Positions 31,370-42,296 of a stretch of 64,000 bases of DNA are shown here, in pieces. A program made the translations under genes and the position numbers. Position 1 is the first letter of the stretch, and every line of letters begins with the position of its first letter. Source of the DNA: Antedon mediterranea (taxonomy: Eukaryota; Echinodermata; Crinoidea; Comatulida; Antedonidae); contig NC_092678.1 in the NCBI RefSeq assembly GCF_964355755.1, forward strand, positions 11,940,922 through 12,004,921, written 5' to 3'. The notes under the pieces were generated by a model. The model searched no databases and was not told the origin of the DNA. It saw only the letters and a list, made by a program, of their open reading frames with translations.

Positions 31370-32310
31370 GTCCTGCCCGCGATTTTTTTTTTCGTACATA
31401 AGTTGGGGACCCCCTCATGAAACGTCACAAAATAAACATGAATAATTCATCAGTTAAATTTGTTGTTCCGTGTGCACCCAAGCGTATAGCAACAAGAAGT
31501 TATCTGATTACACAACAACCGCGATACGATTCTTTCTACAATAGGCCTAGGATTCTAGGTCAATTCACGTGATTGCCTTCGCGCACCTCTTCTTCACACA
31601 CACGTCCACTATGCAAAATGTGTCGAGGCTAATCGACAGCTAGGCAAGACATTAAACTAAGTAGTAATTGGACATAGCCCAAAGAAAGCTTAGACCCACA
31701 AGAATAAAGAATGTGTATAATTTGTGTACTGTAATTTTTTAATTCTGCTATTTTATTATCAAACAATATGCATGTACTCAAAGGAACTTTAAAAATGCGC
31801 GTATATGAACACATGAGATGGGAAGATTAGACCCACGAGAATAAAAAATGTATTTTTGTGTAATGTTTATTGTTTAATTTTGCTGACTTATTACTCGGAC
31901 TGTGTCATACCTAACTAACACACACGTCACACACACCAACACAGCTACTACTAGAATAGACATGGGTTTAGAGACTAGTAATTAGGCCTAATAGTATCAT
32001 TAGAAACTATAATTTTAACACGTAATTCTTTAGTAATAAATTATATTAAAAACACCATAAACTAAAGGCTGATTATTTCGACAATCCACACAAAACGCCG
32101 CTATTCTATTATGAAATAATCGCACGCGGCAACCACAGCGGAGATAGGCCTAGAATCGTACCGCACTTGTGTAAACTGTAATCACTTCGCTATACGCTTG
32201 GGTGCACACGGAACAAGAAAATTTAACTGATGAATTATTCATGTTTATTTTGTGACGTTTCATGAGGGGGTCCCCAACTTATGTACGAAAAAAAAAATCG
32301 CGTCCTGCCC
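31370..32310. mobile_element. 923-bp long-TIR element with 9-bp target duplication
   Basis: The element is 31379-32301. Its ends are inverted repeats of about 112 bp (31379-31490 and 32189-32301), starting GCGATTTTTTTTTTCG. They match almost throughout, including CATAAGTTGGGGACCCCCTC and CCGTGTGCACCCAAGCGTAT. The flanks are the identical nonamer GTCCTGCCC (31370-31378 and 32302-32310). Deleting the element and one nonamer joins the gypsy pol frame without a shift. A 9-bp duplication with long arms suggests a Mutator-like MITE; the superfamily is inferred. The interior carries two related segments (ATTAGACCCACRAGAATAAA) near 31690 and 31830 but no gene. Confidence 0.9.
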
Positions 32311-33085
32311 TCCCAACATGTTCATCAACTAACCGCGGATAGGGCGGAGCGATCTCATTGGGGATTCTCTACCCAGGAAATCCAGGAGGCTAAGGGGAAA
32401 GACCAGGAGCTGGGGCCCGTGTTGCTCTGGTTTAAGGGTGATGCGCTGCCTTCGGCAAATGAGCTTTTTGCTACTAGCCCGGCAACAAAACATTATTGGT
32501 TGAGTAAGGATGTGCTTGCGAGACGGGGTTTTATTCATTCAAGATAAACAGGGGGAGGAGGGCCTTCTTGTTCTTCCGAAGTCATTAATTAAAACAACCA
32601 TGCAAGCTTATCATGATCTCCCATCGGCCGCCCACCAAGGTATTAAACGGACTAAGCTCCGTCTTAAACAACGATACTACTGGTTTGGGATGGCCGGGGA
32701 TATTGAAAGATATGTCATAGGCTGCCCCATATGTAACAGCCATAAGAGGGGCAACAAGAAAGGCGCCACTCAGAACAGATTAATTACCACTCGGGGGCCC
32801 CAATGGAAAGGGTTCACATAGACTTTGCAGGACCATTTCCTCAGTTCAGTAGTGGAAATCTGTATGTATTGATGGTAGTGGATCATTACAAAATGGGTAG
32901 AGGCCTACCCGGTACCCCGACAGACTGCACAATTGACTGCCGAGGTACTGGTAAGGGAATTCTTCTCCAGATTTGGTATGCCGCTGCAATTGCACTCGGA
33001 CCAGGGTCCGAATTCTGAGAGTGATCTCTTTGGGGAGCTCTGCAAGATTCTCGTCATTAATAAGACCCACACCACGTCGTACCAC
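32311..33085 (+). pseudogene. Ty3/gypsy integrase, N-terminal and core parts
   Basis: The pol frame continues with a linker, then, after a 1-base shift near 32520, the HHCC zinc finger (YHDLPSAAHQGI ... GCPICNSHK, 32610-32745). The core follows with the first catalytic Asp in VHIDFAGPF (about 32810-32835), VLMVVDHY, and after two shifts FFSRFGMPLQLHSDQG with the second Asp near 32998. The frame breaks off at about 33085, before the third catalytic residue (Glu), where it runs without a stop into a GC-rich foreign sequence. It therefore cannot be active. Confidence 0.85.
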
Positions 33086-33919
33086 CCGCCCGTGGCCGAA
33101 CTCCTCTTGGCCCCCGGGGCAGAGGACAACAACCGAGAAGAGCCACCAGCACGAAGAAGAACGCCAGCGACGTCTCCTCTACTTCTAGAAGGAGGGAGGT
33201 GCCAGCCAGCGGGGAGTGGTTCCACCTCACCAGAGAGGCCAGCATCGCCGCTCCTGCTGCGGCCAAATACTGAACCGCGGGTCAGTGTTGGGCAGCAGGT
33301 GTGCCTGAAGAGGACTAGCCGAATATCCACGAGGGGCTCGTTCGATGCCATTGTGAGGCTTCAGAATGGCACCGAGTTCGAAGCCAACATCGACATTGTG
33401 GGGTTGCCGCCCCGCCAGCCACTCGACTGCACCGCTCGCCTCCTGGCTCAAGATCTGACCAGGGGCGTCGTGGCATGTCGTGTGACCCAAACTAGTGGAC
33501 CAGATAGAATAACTTGCCGGCTGGAGGGCCCGGACCTCGGCACCCTGTCTGTCGGGGACATGGTCGGGAAGAGGATGGCCCGAGCAGAGGACCCGATTTT
33601 TGGGGCAACGGACGTAAGATATAAGAAGCCCACCGATCATCTGAAGGAAGCGGCACCTCGAGAATCGAGGCAACCAAGCAAACGCGCCTTCCGGTCAGAT
33701 AACAGTTGGGGAAGTCATCCACGGGACGCACACAGGGTGGTCATGCCTCTGGGGCTCAAGTGGGACGCCAAGCGGCGCCCACGGGAGCCACAGAAGCAAC
33801 CCACACGACCGCCGAAAGGAGCCAGACCAGAGGTCGGGGTCATAGTCCATCACCACCAAAGCTGCAACGACTGCTGTTGCGGACGAGCTACCCCTGCCCC
33901 ATCAAAGCATGTACCGTGA
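33085..33919 (+). CDS. GC-rich ORF fused in frame to the integrase end
   Basis: From the integrase (frame open since about 32933) a single frame continues for about 278 codons through GC-rich DNA. It is rich in Pro, Arg and Ala. A middle part has regular beta-like words (QVCLKRTSRIST, SFDAIVRLQNGTEFEANIDI, ACRVTQTSGPDRITCRL, GDMVGKRMARAEDPIFGATD). Base composition near 60 percent GC contrasts with about 35 percent around it. I do not recognise the product. It may be a retroelement accessory or gag-like region of a foreign, GC-rich element; the long open frame could also reflect the scarcity of stop codons in GC-rich sequence. Confidence 0.4.
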
Positions 33920-34690
33920 ATCAGGGCACGTCAAAAGATCACCTGTTGGTACACGTCCCTAAATTTATAGGAAGCGCAAACGTCAGGGATGACGCTAGGA
34001 CCCACCGCCGTCGCTGGGAGTTTGTCAGAGGAGTGGTCTCCCTGTTACCCAGGCAGGCCTCGATTTTGGAGGGAGCAGTGACGCTGTGCCGCCAGAAACT
34101 GCCATCGAATGGCTCCCACGACCTGTCCAACAAGTGCATGACAATCCTGCGGTCGACCGCTCGGGCAGTGGGATGCGAGGAGCCAGCATCGTGGGTAGCT
34201 GCTATACCCACATTGTTTATTAATGCTCCTGGCCGAGGCTTGGGAGGCGAACCCGGAGGGGGGGGGGGGGGATGGTTGATCTCTTGGATCGATTCACTCC
34301 TCACCGTGGGGCGTCTCGCATAGCCAACCCGCCACCAAATATTAACAGGAGAGAGGATGCATCCAGATCGATGCCAGCCCAGCCCAGAGAAGGGACATCA
34401 CCAGCAGTTTTTGATAAGGCAGCCGTCTCCACCAAACCACCACCAGTGTCGGCAGAGGCTGGTCAGAGTAAACCACCACCAGTGTCGGCAGAGGCTGGTC
34501 GCAGTGAAGCCCTTGGGACGCACCTCGAACCGACGTCCGAAGACAGACAAGGCAAACCAACGGCTGGCCGATTGTCTCCGACGCTCAACCCACAAAAGGA
34601 TAAGGGAAGCGGCGGTCCGGATGCTGCAAGTATTCCTGGACGGGCTGATCTTGGAACAAGAATGGGGCAGCTAAGGAAATGACGACAAGC
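33850..34690 (+). pseudogene. GC-rich retroelement accessory region with HVP zinc motif
   Basis: Overlapping frames (one ending 34323, one 34682) encode a short zinc-finger-like motif YPCPIKACTVNQGTSKDHLL followed by VHVPKFI. The Cys-x4-Cys...His-x3-His pattern and HVP word recall accessory proteins of some invertebrate gypsy elements. Then comes a helical stretch (RRRWEFVRGVVSLLPR). Later, KPPPVSAEAG is encoded twice by a 36-bp tandem repeat (34440-34510), and the piece ends with AAVRMLQVFLDGLILEQEW read in a shifted frame. Several frames are needed, so it is broken. A run of about 14 G lies at 34258-34271. Confidence 0.4.
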
Positions 34691-35602
34691 AGAGCGATCA
34701 CGCCACTGGAGCCGTTGGTTTTGGTTTTTAAAAATAAAAAAAAAAATAAATAAATAAAGAAAAAAAAAGAGTAAAAGAACTCAAGAAAGAATTCTTTAAC
34801 AGGACTCAATTCTTCAAAACGATTGTTATTTCACTACCAACACACCGTTCTAATCACTTAAATACAGTACACCTTCTTGGTGTACTTGCGTATAACATTT
34901 TTGTAACCCCAGGACATTTGTCTGTCCTTAGTTCACCGCACGCCCAAAAATTGGCGAAGAGCAAATCCTCTACCTATTTAGCTGGGACCGTGAGTCCCTT
35001 GTTTCAATTACGATTGTCAGTGCGGTTTCTTTTTGACGATTTCCCTCATAATTAGAATATTTTGTATACACACAAACAGTCAGCCCCATATACTGGAATT
35101 CCAGAACAAAATTTTACTGTTGTGTGCTAAATTTTTGCCAATCCCCATAGGCTTGTGCCTTCTTTTCTCAAATCTGTTTTAATTCTGTAACCCTAGAACG
35201 GTGTTCCTAAGGTTTTTTCTCTTCCGGGGGACCGGCGGTTGCCAGTGATCTCTGGTCACGCGGTGCCCGTCTGCAACCCGGTGGACACCCTATGCCACTT
35301 GGCTTGTAGGGATTTGATTTTCTTGTTTCCTTATTTCTTTCTTCATTTGTTCGTATGTATTGCCCATTGTTTGATTGTTATGGCAACATTTTTATTCGGG
35401 ACTCTTTAGTCCCCTGTTGGCTTTCATATGTTCAAATTGTTGGGGTAATTCCCCCACCTTCACGTTCTGGTGTTCCGTTTTTTCAAATCCTGTTCTTGTT
35501 GGGGCTGTGCCCCCCATTGTGTCACATGTTAAAAAAAAAAAAAAAAAAAAAATTCATGAAAGAAAGAAGAGGAAGGAGTGGAGGACCCACCATGGAGAAA
35601 TG
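34691..35602. other. Non-coding stretch with A-rich runs
   Basis: No gene recognised. It has an A-rich tract at 34728-34772 and a poly-A run at about 35530-35551 (followed by ATTCATGAAAG). Either may mark the 3' end of a retroposed sequence. A TTCTCTTCCGGGGGACCGGCGG segment near 35218 is unusually GC-rich. Confidence 0.4.
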
Positions 35603-35757
35603 AACTCAAAATCAAAATGCACTTTAAAAGGAACTTGAAATCAAAATGCACTTTAAAAGGAACTTGAAATAAATGCACTTTAAAAGGAACTTGAAATCAA
35701 AATTCACTTTAAAAGGAACTTGAAATATATGCACTTTAAAAGGAACTTGAAATCAAA
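35603..35757. repeat. About 29-32-bp tandem repeat, 5 copies
   Basis: The unit ATGCACTTTAAAAGGAACTT followed by GAAATCAAA recurs five times with unit lengths alternating between about 32 and 28 bp. One copy has TTCACTTT instead of TGCACTTT. Confidence 0.9.
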
Positions 35758-35844
35758 CACTGACAGTGAACTAAAATGTAACTGCCTCCCTTGGGAAGAC
35801 CAGTCCGAGAATAGTCAGGGGGGCATAAAACAAAGAAAATAAAA

Positions 35845-36061
35845 CGAGGAGGATTGTAGTGCCTGGCGATTGGCTAGTGGTTACGTCATCTATACCCCCC
35901 GAATCCGGCCCTGGGACTGGCCAGTGGCGAGATACGTCACGACCAGCCCCAGGCGTTGAATGTGCGAGAGACAAGAGTCAATCTCTTGTAAAGCAGACAC
36001 AACCAAAGGAAGACATAAAACTATACATACCCATCGTAGGACAGTACCAAGACCTGTTTAG
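35845..36061 (+). promoter_or_regulatory. Possible LTR start or 5' exon ending at a splice donor
   Basis: A purine tract AAAACGAGGAGGAT is followed by TGTAGTGCCTGG, the arrangement of a polypurine tract before a 3' LTR, which would suit the gypsy copy upstream. The same region ends in CCTGTTTAG|GTGAGT at 36061/36062, a strong splice donor that could belong to a first exon of the Myb-like gene downstream. The two readings are not exclusive, because an LTR can supply a promoter. No TATA box or second LTR copy was found. Confidence 0.3.
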
Positions 36062-36352
36062 GTGAGTACGAACTTAATTGTCCTCCTAGGTTAATAAGTA
36101 ATATATATAGATAGTCTCTTTACCTAGCCTACGCCTAGAGGAGGAGGCGGCCTAAACTAGCCTAGGCTAGTTTAGGCGGTGTAGGTGCCAGGGCCTCCGA
36201 TCCTACTTACTAATACTACTAGGCCTAGGCTAGTCACTAATGGCTTGTATAATTTATTAACAGCTAGGGCCTAACTTATAACTAGGCCTAGGCCTACTTA
36301 GCTGTAAAAATATTATATTCTCCACCAAAATATTTACAATTTTATTTAACAG

Positions 36353-36396
36353 GAGCTGTTAAATAAAGAGCTTGGACTGGGTCAGAAAGAAAATAG
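36353..36396 (+). other. Possible small 5' exon of Myb-like gene A
   Basis: The 44-bp segment lies between a good acceptor (TTTATTTAACAG) and a good donor (AATAG|GTAAGT). It is placed between the donor at 36062 and the coding exon at 36548 on the same strand. It contains stops in two frames, so it may be 5' UTR. This is splice-signal evidence only. Confidence 0.3.
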
Positions 36397-36547
36397 GTAA
36401 GTCGTCATTTAAAATGATCAATTATTCGATCGATTATCGATTATTTTCGTTAATATTAATAATGAATGTTAAAAACACTGAATGGTCTATTAGTATTATG
36501 AAAATGAAAATAGTTGAAATCATATCATAACTTTTATTTCTTTATAG

Positions 36548-36776
36548 CAAAAAAACCATAAGGTATTGCGCAGCAACGGACATAATGCTGCTGAAGGAGG
36601 TCCTGTCACTAAACCCTTATGAAAATGGAGAAAAATGGAACGATGTGGCTTCAAATTTCAATGTTGCCCTCAAGGTGTTGTCCATCCACCTTGCAGGTAA
36701 ACACAAGATCAGTTAAAGAGAGGGTTGAAAAGCTCTTAAGGATATTTAAGTCGCAGCAGTTAGAATCACTAAGAAA
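36548..36776 (+). pseudogene. Myb/SANT-like gene A, DNA-binding exon
   Basis: An acceptor TTTATAG precedes 36548. The exon encodes IRYCAATDIMLLKEVLSLNP, YENGEKWNDVASNFNVAL, then in the next frame RSVKERVEKLLRIFKSQQLE and SLRK. This is the helix-turn-helix sentence of a Myb/SANT-like family whose members accompany Harbinger elements or derive from them. The donor AAGAAA|GTAAGT leaves phase 2. A one-base shift near 36695 separates the two halves, so this copy is probably damaged. The next exon, in matching phase, lies 7.9 kb away at 44677. Confidence 0.6.
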
Positions 36777-37499
36777 GTAAGTGTATTTATGAATTCTTAG
36801 TTAACATAACTATTTGGAAACAAAAAGTAAAAATGAGGTATGTAAGCTTTTCTAATGTCTACAAAATAAGGACATCTGCATAAAAAAAGGTAATAATACT
36901 TTTCACCCACTGTGCTAAATAAATAATATGTATGTATAAAGTTTTCATTAACCTGCTTTTAAATTACCAGAAACTAGATGGTACGCTCGCTTCGCTCGCG
37001 TACCATCTAGGTCGTGTCCACAGATGGATGTTGAGGGCGTGAAACAACGGTTGGTTTTTAAAATTTTCTAATACTGCTGCTCTAAAAACATCGAAAAATC
37101 TCAGTTCTTAACCAACGGATTTTTAATATAGATAGCACTGAAGACATACGAAAACTGCTGAACTTAAATAAACCTGCATCGGAGTTGAAATCTGTGTTGA
37201 AACTTGGTTTTTCAAATTGATCATCAGGTAGGCTCCAGTCAGTGTATTGTAACGCTAAGCCGTTACGTTGGTCCCCCACGAAAACCGATCGTATAGTAGG
37301 TTACTCAAATAAATTGAATCGACCATTCTATAATTTCCGTCTACTTTAATATTTGACATTAAACTTTTTTGTAAAGAATCAACTTATCAACGATCGTGAA
37401 GATCTCGACCATAGTTACAAGAAATATCAAAGTTTAATATCTCTGTTAGCTGTTTTTACAAATTTAAACTGATTTTACTGAGAAGATTGACACGTATTT
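36777..37499. other. Intron start of gene A and presumed 5' flank of the LINE
   Basis: AT-rich DNA with one strong hairpin (36974-37010, listed separately). The 5' end of the LINE that follows should lie around 37300-37500, but I could not place it because no target duplication was recognised. Confidence 0.4.
36974..37010. repeat. 13-bp perfect hairpin around GCTTCGC loop
   Basis: CTAGATGGTACGC (36974-36986) and its exact complement (36998-37010) flank an 11-base loop TCGCTTCGCTC. A related GCGAGCGAAGCGAGC word occurs in the hAT element near 5908, so this belongs to a family of dispersed GC-rich palindromes. Confidence 0.95.
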
Positions 37500-37652
37500 T
37501 TAGCGCCTTTTGTCAGATCAAAGGAATCGCCGCCCAGTGCAAGCTATTACGCAACACTGAAAGGACTGTCAAGATCTTTTGTTTTCTTTTGTTTTTGGTC
37601 TTCACGCTTGATCGACTCTCGGTTTACAATAGCTTTTTGATACGACTAGGCG

Positions 37653-39290
37653 ATGGCTGATAAGAAACAGAAAAAGAAAAACGAAAAAAAGAAGATATAC
37701 AAATGCCAAGCTAATACAAATGGTATACATATGGAAAAAGAAATGGAGAGGATCGACATATCTGATTCTCCCCCGACACTAACAAAAATGGATTCTAAGC
37801 CAAACCCACAAACTGCTTGTTCTCCGCCAACCTTATTGAGAATCTGTGATGAATTCCCTCCAATGAATGAGCAACATCCTGGAACCTTTGATAAAAGGTT
37901 TAACGATATTATTGTCAACTATATGGAAGAAAACTATGAGCTTAAGCTACAAATTGTAAGAACAGAAAATGAAAATCTCAGAACAGAAAACAAATCACTA
38001 AAATCTGAGGTTGAGTCTCTGAAACAAAGGCATCTAAAAATACACTGCCCCAAAAAAAATGATGACATTTCTAAAATTAGAGCTGAGATCGACAAATCTA
38101 ATAAAAGAATGAAAAAATTGGAGAAGGAAAACAAAAATCTGAAACTTGACTTTGAGTCTTGGAAGTTATGGGAAAAACGGACAATGAACAAAGAAGAACA
38201 AATAAAGACATTACGTCAACAAGTTACAGAAACGGAGCGTAGCTTATCCATAGCTAAAGACGAAATATATGAACTAAAAAGAACGCAAATTGCCATCGAC
38301 ACCTCAGATTTTGAACTACAACGTAGGACGAGAAAACAAATAATGGAAAGTCACACAAGTTCTACGACAACGCAAACAAGGAAAGTTTCTTCTAACACAA
38401 ACGATTCTATTACACAAACTGAACAATTGATTGATAATCTGTTTGAGGAGCTTACCAACAGGCAGCCATCTTCTACTCCTTCAAAACTGACCAAATCAAA
38501 ATCATCTGCGTCTGCTGCATACCAGGATCAACTAAGCCAATATAGAAACAAACACAAACAGATACACTCTGATACAGCTTTAGATAAAAAAATCTTGATT
38601 ATTGGAGATTCGATGATAAAACAGTTTAAACCAAAACGACTTAGCAGGTCAACAAATCTGAACGTAATCTGTCAGACAATGAGAGGCGCGAAAATTGATG
38701 ACATTGCACACAAGGCAGCAGTACTGTCAACAGAACATAATGTGGATAGAATTATTCTACACGCGGGAACTAATAACTCCTCAGATGACCCAGCCACTAT
38801 TGCAGTAAAAATATCATCTCTCGGAGAATCTTTACAACCGAGAAGAGTAACAATCTCCTCGATAATTCATCGAAAACATGAATCTCTTACAGAATCTAAG
38901 CGTATAAACGATGCCAATGACAAGATACGAGCAGTTGCTAGACAGCGAAATTGGGGCTTTATTGACAATAGTTGTATCATGTCAAAACACCTGTCTTCGG
39001 ATGGAACTCACCTAAACCAAATTGGAGTTGGGTCATTTGCCAAAAATGTTATAAACCACATAAATGGAAATTCGTGCGACGAATCTTTGTCTGTACCTGT
39101 GCCTGACATACACAAGCCACAGTCGTCGATTTTTCATCGTGCGAATATGTATCAACGACAAACGGAAGCAAATCGTCCATTGGAGAATCATCAATTTCTA
39201 CAAATAAAACCCCACAGAGACCAAATACACCAAGAGTGGAGCCAGTACCTGGACACAGTCCGCCGACTGCAAAAGGACACAGCGCCATAA
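37653..39290 (+). CDS. CR1/L2-like LINE ORF1: coiled coil plus SGNH hydrolase
   Basis: The ATG at 37653 opens 545 codons without a break. After a Lys-rich start comes a long coiled coil (about residues 95-220). From about 315 there is an SGNH/GDSL-type hydrolase with GDSM (Ser320), HAGTNN (Asn374) and DGTHLN (Asp450, His453), so the full catalytic set is present. Esterase ORF1 proteins are known in CR1-like LINEs, where the coiled coil trimerises the RNA-binding protein; the role of the esterase is unsettled. The LINE sits in the presumed intron of Myb-like gene A. The intact ORF implies recent insertion. Confidence 0.9.
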   Translation: MADKKQKKKNEKKKIYKCQANTNGIHMEKEMERIDISDSPPTLTKMDSKPNPQTACSPPTLLRICDEFPPMNEQHPGTFDKRFNDIIVNYMEENYELKLQIVRTENENLRTENKSLKSEVESLKQRHLKIHCPKKNDDISKIRAEIDKSNKRMKKLEKENKNLKLDFESWKLWEKRTMNKEEQIKTLRQQVTETERSLSIAKDEIYELKRTQIAIDTSDFELQRRTRKQIMESHTSSTTTQTRKVSSNTNDSITQTEQLIDNLFEELTNRQPSSTPSKLTKSKSSASAAYQDQLSQYRNKHKQIHSDTALDKKILIIGDSMIKQFKPKRLSRSTNLNVICQTMRGAKIDDIAHKAAVLSTEHNVDRIILHAGTNNSSDDPATIAVKISSLGESLQPRRVTISSIIHRKHESLTESKRINDANDKIRAVARQRNWGFIDNSCIMSKHLSSDGTHLNQIGVGSFAKNVINHINGNSCDESLSVPVPDIHKPQSSIFHRANMYQRQTEANRPLENHQFLQIKPHRDQIHQEWSQYLDTVRRLQKDTAP

Positions 39291-39391
39291 GTACTCATTT
39301 TTCTAAATTAAAATTATGTGTACTTAATGCTCGATCCACGCAACGCAAAGCCTCAAGAAAAGGAGTGGAGCAAGTATCTGGAAATGGTGAG

Positions 39392-42296
39392 ATGAGTACT
39401 AAATCCACAGAAAAGTATAGGTCTAAAGAAAAAGCACATCTTAATTTTGGCGTTCTAAATACACGTTCACTGCGTAACAAGTGTGATGAATTTGTGGACT
39501 TAGTTGTTAGCTATAATCTAGATGTAGTGGCGGTGTCTGAAACCTGGTTAAGACCAGACGATGATCTTGTGATTGGAGATTTAACTCCACTAGGATATCG
39601 CTTTGTGCATGTCCCTAGGGTGGACAAAACTGGGGGTGGTGTTGGAATTCTGTCTAAGTCAAGCTTAGTTGTTAACTTGAAAACGGATGTACATACATAT
39701 GCATCATTTGAGGCTATACATGTGCATATTACGTCTAACTCGAAATCTCTTCGTTTAGTTAACATATATCGACCACCAACCTTGTCTGTTACAGAGTTCC
39801 TAAATGATTTTGAAAAAATGTTGTTTGACTTTATTCTCTTTTCGTCTGAAATTGTTTTCTGCGGAGACTTTAATATCCATATGGATAATAAAAAAAATGT
39901 GGCAGCGGATAGATTTAAAACACTGCTTAGATCGTTTGGTCTCCAGCAGCATATAAATAAACCCACACACTGTAGTGGGCACTGCCTCGACCTTATCATC
40001 ACTAGAGATGATCTACTGCTCTCGGATGTAAAGATACACCCTGGCCTGTCAGATCATTTTGCCATATTTTGCAAGTTTGATCTTAAACGGCCCACAACAC
40101 ACAAAACTGTAAGAAAAAGTCGCAACCTAAAACAAATTGATATTGAGAAATTCACAAATGACATTAAAGCCTGTGTGTCTAATATAACCGATGTAAGTGT
40201 AATTCTTGAAGACAGTGTAGAAAGCTATTCTGATCTCAGAGCTGTACTTGATTTACATGCGCCAGTTCAGAACAAAACAATTAGGCAAAAGGAAGCTAAA
40301 CCGTGGTATACCGATGAAATTCGATCTGAAAGGAAAGTACGTCGTCAACTTGAACGTAAATGGATGAAATCAAAGCTTCTTAAGGATAGACAGGAATACT
40401 GTGTTCAAAGATGCGTTGTAAATGGACTGATTGAAAAGGCCAAGACGCGGTATTACTCTAGTCTGGTTAGTGACTGCACAGGTGATCAAAAGAAACTTTT
40501 CAATATAGTAAATAAACTTTTACATCACTCCAAGTCATCGGTCCTTCCTTCGTCTGTCTCCGATGAAGCTCTTGCTGAAAGATTTTCTGTGTTTTTTGTA
40601 AATAAAATTAAATCAATTCGTGATTCACTAGAAAATGAAAATACTGCCGAAGTTATAACTGCTTCTGATAAATATAATATATCTTATGGTTTAACTAGGT
40701 CTATACGGTTTTCTCAGTTCGAACCTGCAAGTGATGAGGAAATTTTAAAAATTGTCAAAAATTCTCCCTCTAAATCGTGTGCACTTGACCCGGTACCAAC
40801 TTCACTGATTAAGAAATGTACTTCTGCATTTATTCCATTAATCACACATATTGTTAATAAGTCTCTTGAAAGTGGTTCTTTCCCAGAGTCTCTAAAAGTC
40901 ACCCATGTTCGACCCACATTGAAAAAAACAGGTCTAGATCCCGAGATTCTGAAAAACTACAGACCTATCTCGAATCTTAGTTTTTTAGGAAAAATAATTG
41001 AGAAGGTTGTTTCTAAACGGATTTTGTCACATGTACAAAAACATGGCCTACTTGATCCGTATCAATCTGCCTACAAAGCGCATCACAGTACTGAAACGGC
41101 ATTACTTCGTGTAAATAATGACATCCTACGTGGGATGGATGATGGAAAGCTAACTGCTCTAGTATTATTAGACTTAAGTGCAGCATTTGATACGGTTGAT
41201 CATTCTGTGTTGCTAAATAGACTCAGTACGTATGGAAGGAAATGCACTTGATTGGTGTCGGTCATATTTGGAAAAACGACCTCAACATGTATGTATTGGT
41301 GATGCTATTTCAAAAGCTTCTTTTCTAAATTTTTCGGTACCACAAGGATCTGTTCTTGGGCCGCAATGGTTTACTATTTATTTACACCCGATACGGGATA
41401 TCATAAGTAAATATGATCTGTGCTATCATGTTTATGCTGATGATACTCAGATTTATATTTCTTTTAAACCTACTATGAAACACAGTGACATTTCTTTGGA
41501 ATTGCTCCAACATTGTATCTATGAATTGCGTGTCTGGATGAAAAACAACTTTCTTAAATTAAATGATGAAAAAACAGAATTTGTTCTCTTTGGATCAAAA
41601 CAGCAGTTGGAAAAACTGCCACCAAGCTTTATTCACATTGGTGAAACCCAAATTGACCCGGCTAGGCAGGTTAGAAATCTTGGGGTTGAAATGGATGTGG
41701 GTATGACTATGATTTCTCATATCTCAAAAACTATTTCTGCGTCGTCTTTTCACTTGCGAAACATTCGAAGGATTCGCAAGTTTATAAATGAGACAGCAGC
41801 TAAACAACTTGTTCATGCTTTTGTCACTTCACGACTAGATATGGGAAACTCTTTGCTATACGGGCTACCACAAAAACAACTCCACAGGCTCCAACTGATT
41901 CAAAATACAGCGGCACGAGTTGTTAAAAAATTACCAAGATATGGACACATATCAAATACTTTGGAAATATTGCATTGGCTCCCTGTTAGGTACCGCATTG
42001 TTTTTAAAATATTACTCTTTGTTTTTAAGTCTATAAATGGCATGGCTCCTGAGTATATTTCTGACATGCTTAGGCTGTATGTTCCCGGACGTAATCTGCG
42101 TTCTAGTGACTCGCTGCTTCTACATCAGCCTAAGTCTCACCACTCATGGGGTGACAGAGCATTCTCCGTTACTGCTCCTCGTCTGTGGAATGCTCTACCG
42201 AGCTCTATAAGATTTTGCAAAACTGTTGATACTTTTAAAAAATTATTAAAAACACATTTATTCATTAAGGCATATGGAAATCATGAGGTTTCTTAA
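39392..42296 (+). CDS. CR1/L2-like LINE ORF2: endonuclease and RT, one frameshift
   Basis: The frame is open from 39236, but the first ATG is at 39392, just before the endonuclease; ORF1 ends at 39290. The AP-like endonuclease shows LNTRSLRNKCDEF, SETWL, YRPP, GDFNIHMD (near 39863) and SDHFAIF. The RT shows LKNYRPISNLSFLGKIIEKV, YQSAYKAHHSTETALL, LDLSAAFDTVDH, VPQGSVLG and YADDTQIY (YADD 41433-41444), then KTEFVLFGS, the VVKKLPRYGHI region and NALPSSIR, ending at 42296. A single frameshift near 41232-41240 interrupts the protein between LSTYG and NALDWCRSYL. Apart from that the copy looks complete and young. Confidence 0.9.

Noticed and set aside
30088-33085. Retroviral envelope gene or endogenous retrovirus
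   Set aside because: Only gypsy-type RT, RNase H and integrase pieces are visible; no env-like signal peptide or membrane-spanning frame follows.
32905-33731. Several minus-strand open frames of 60-148 codons in the GC-rich island
   Set aside because: GC-rich DNA has few stop codons and these shadow the plus-strand frame; no motifs seen.
39236-39391. Extended N-terminus of LINE A ORF2 overlapping ORF1
   Set aside because: The frame is open, but the codon at 39236 is GTG and the first ATG is at 39392; the overlap is not evidence of translation.
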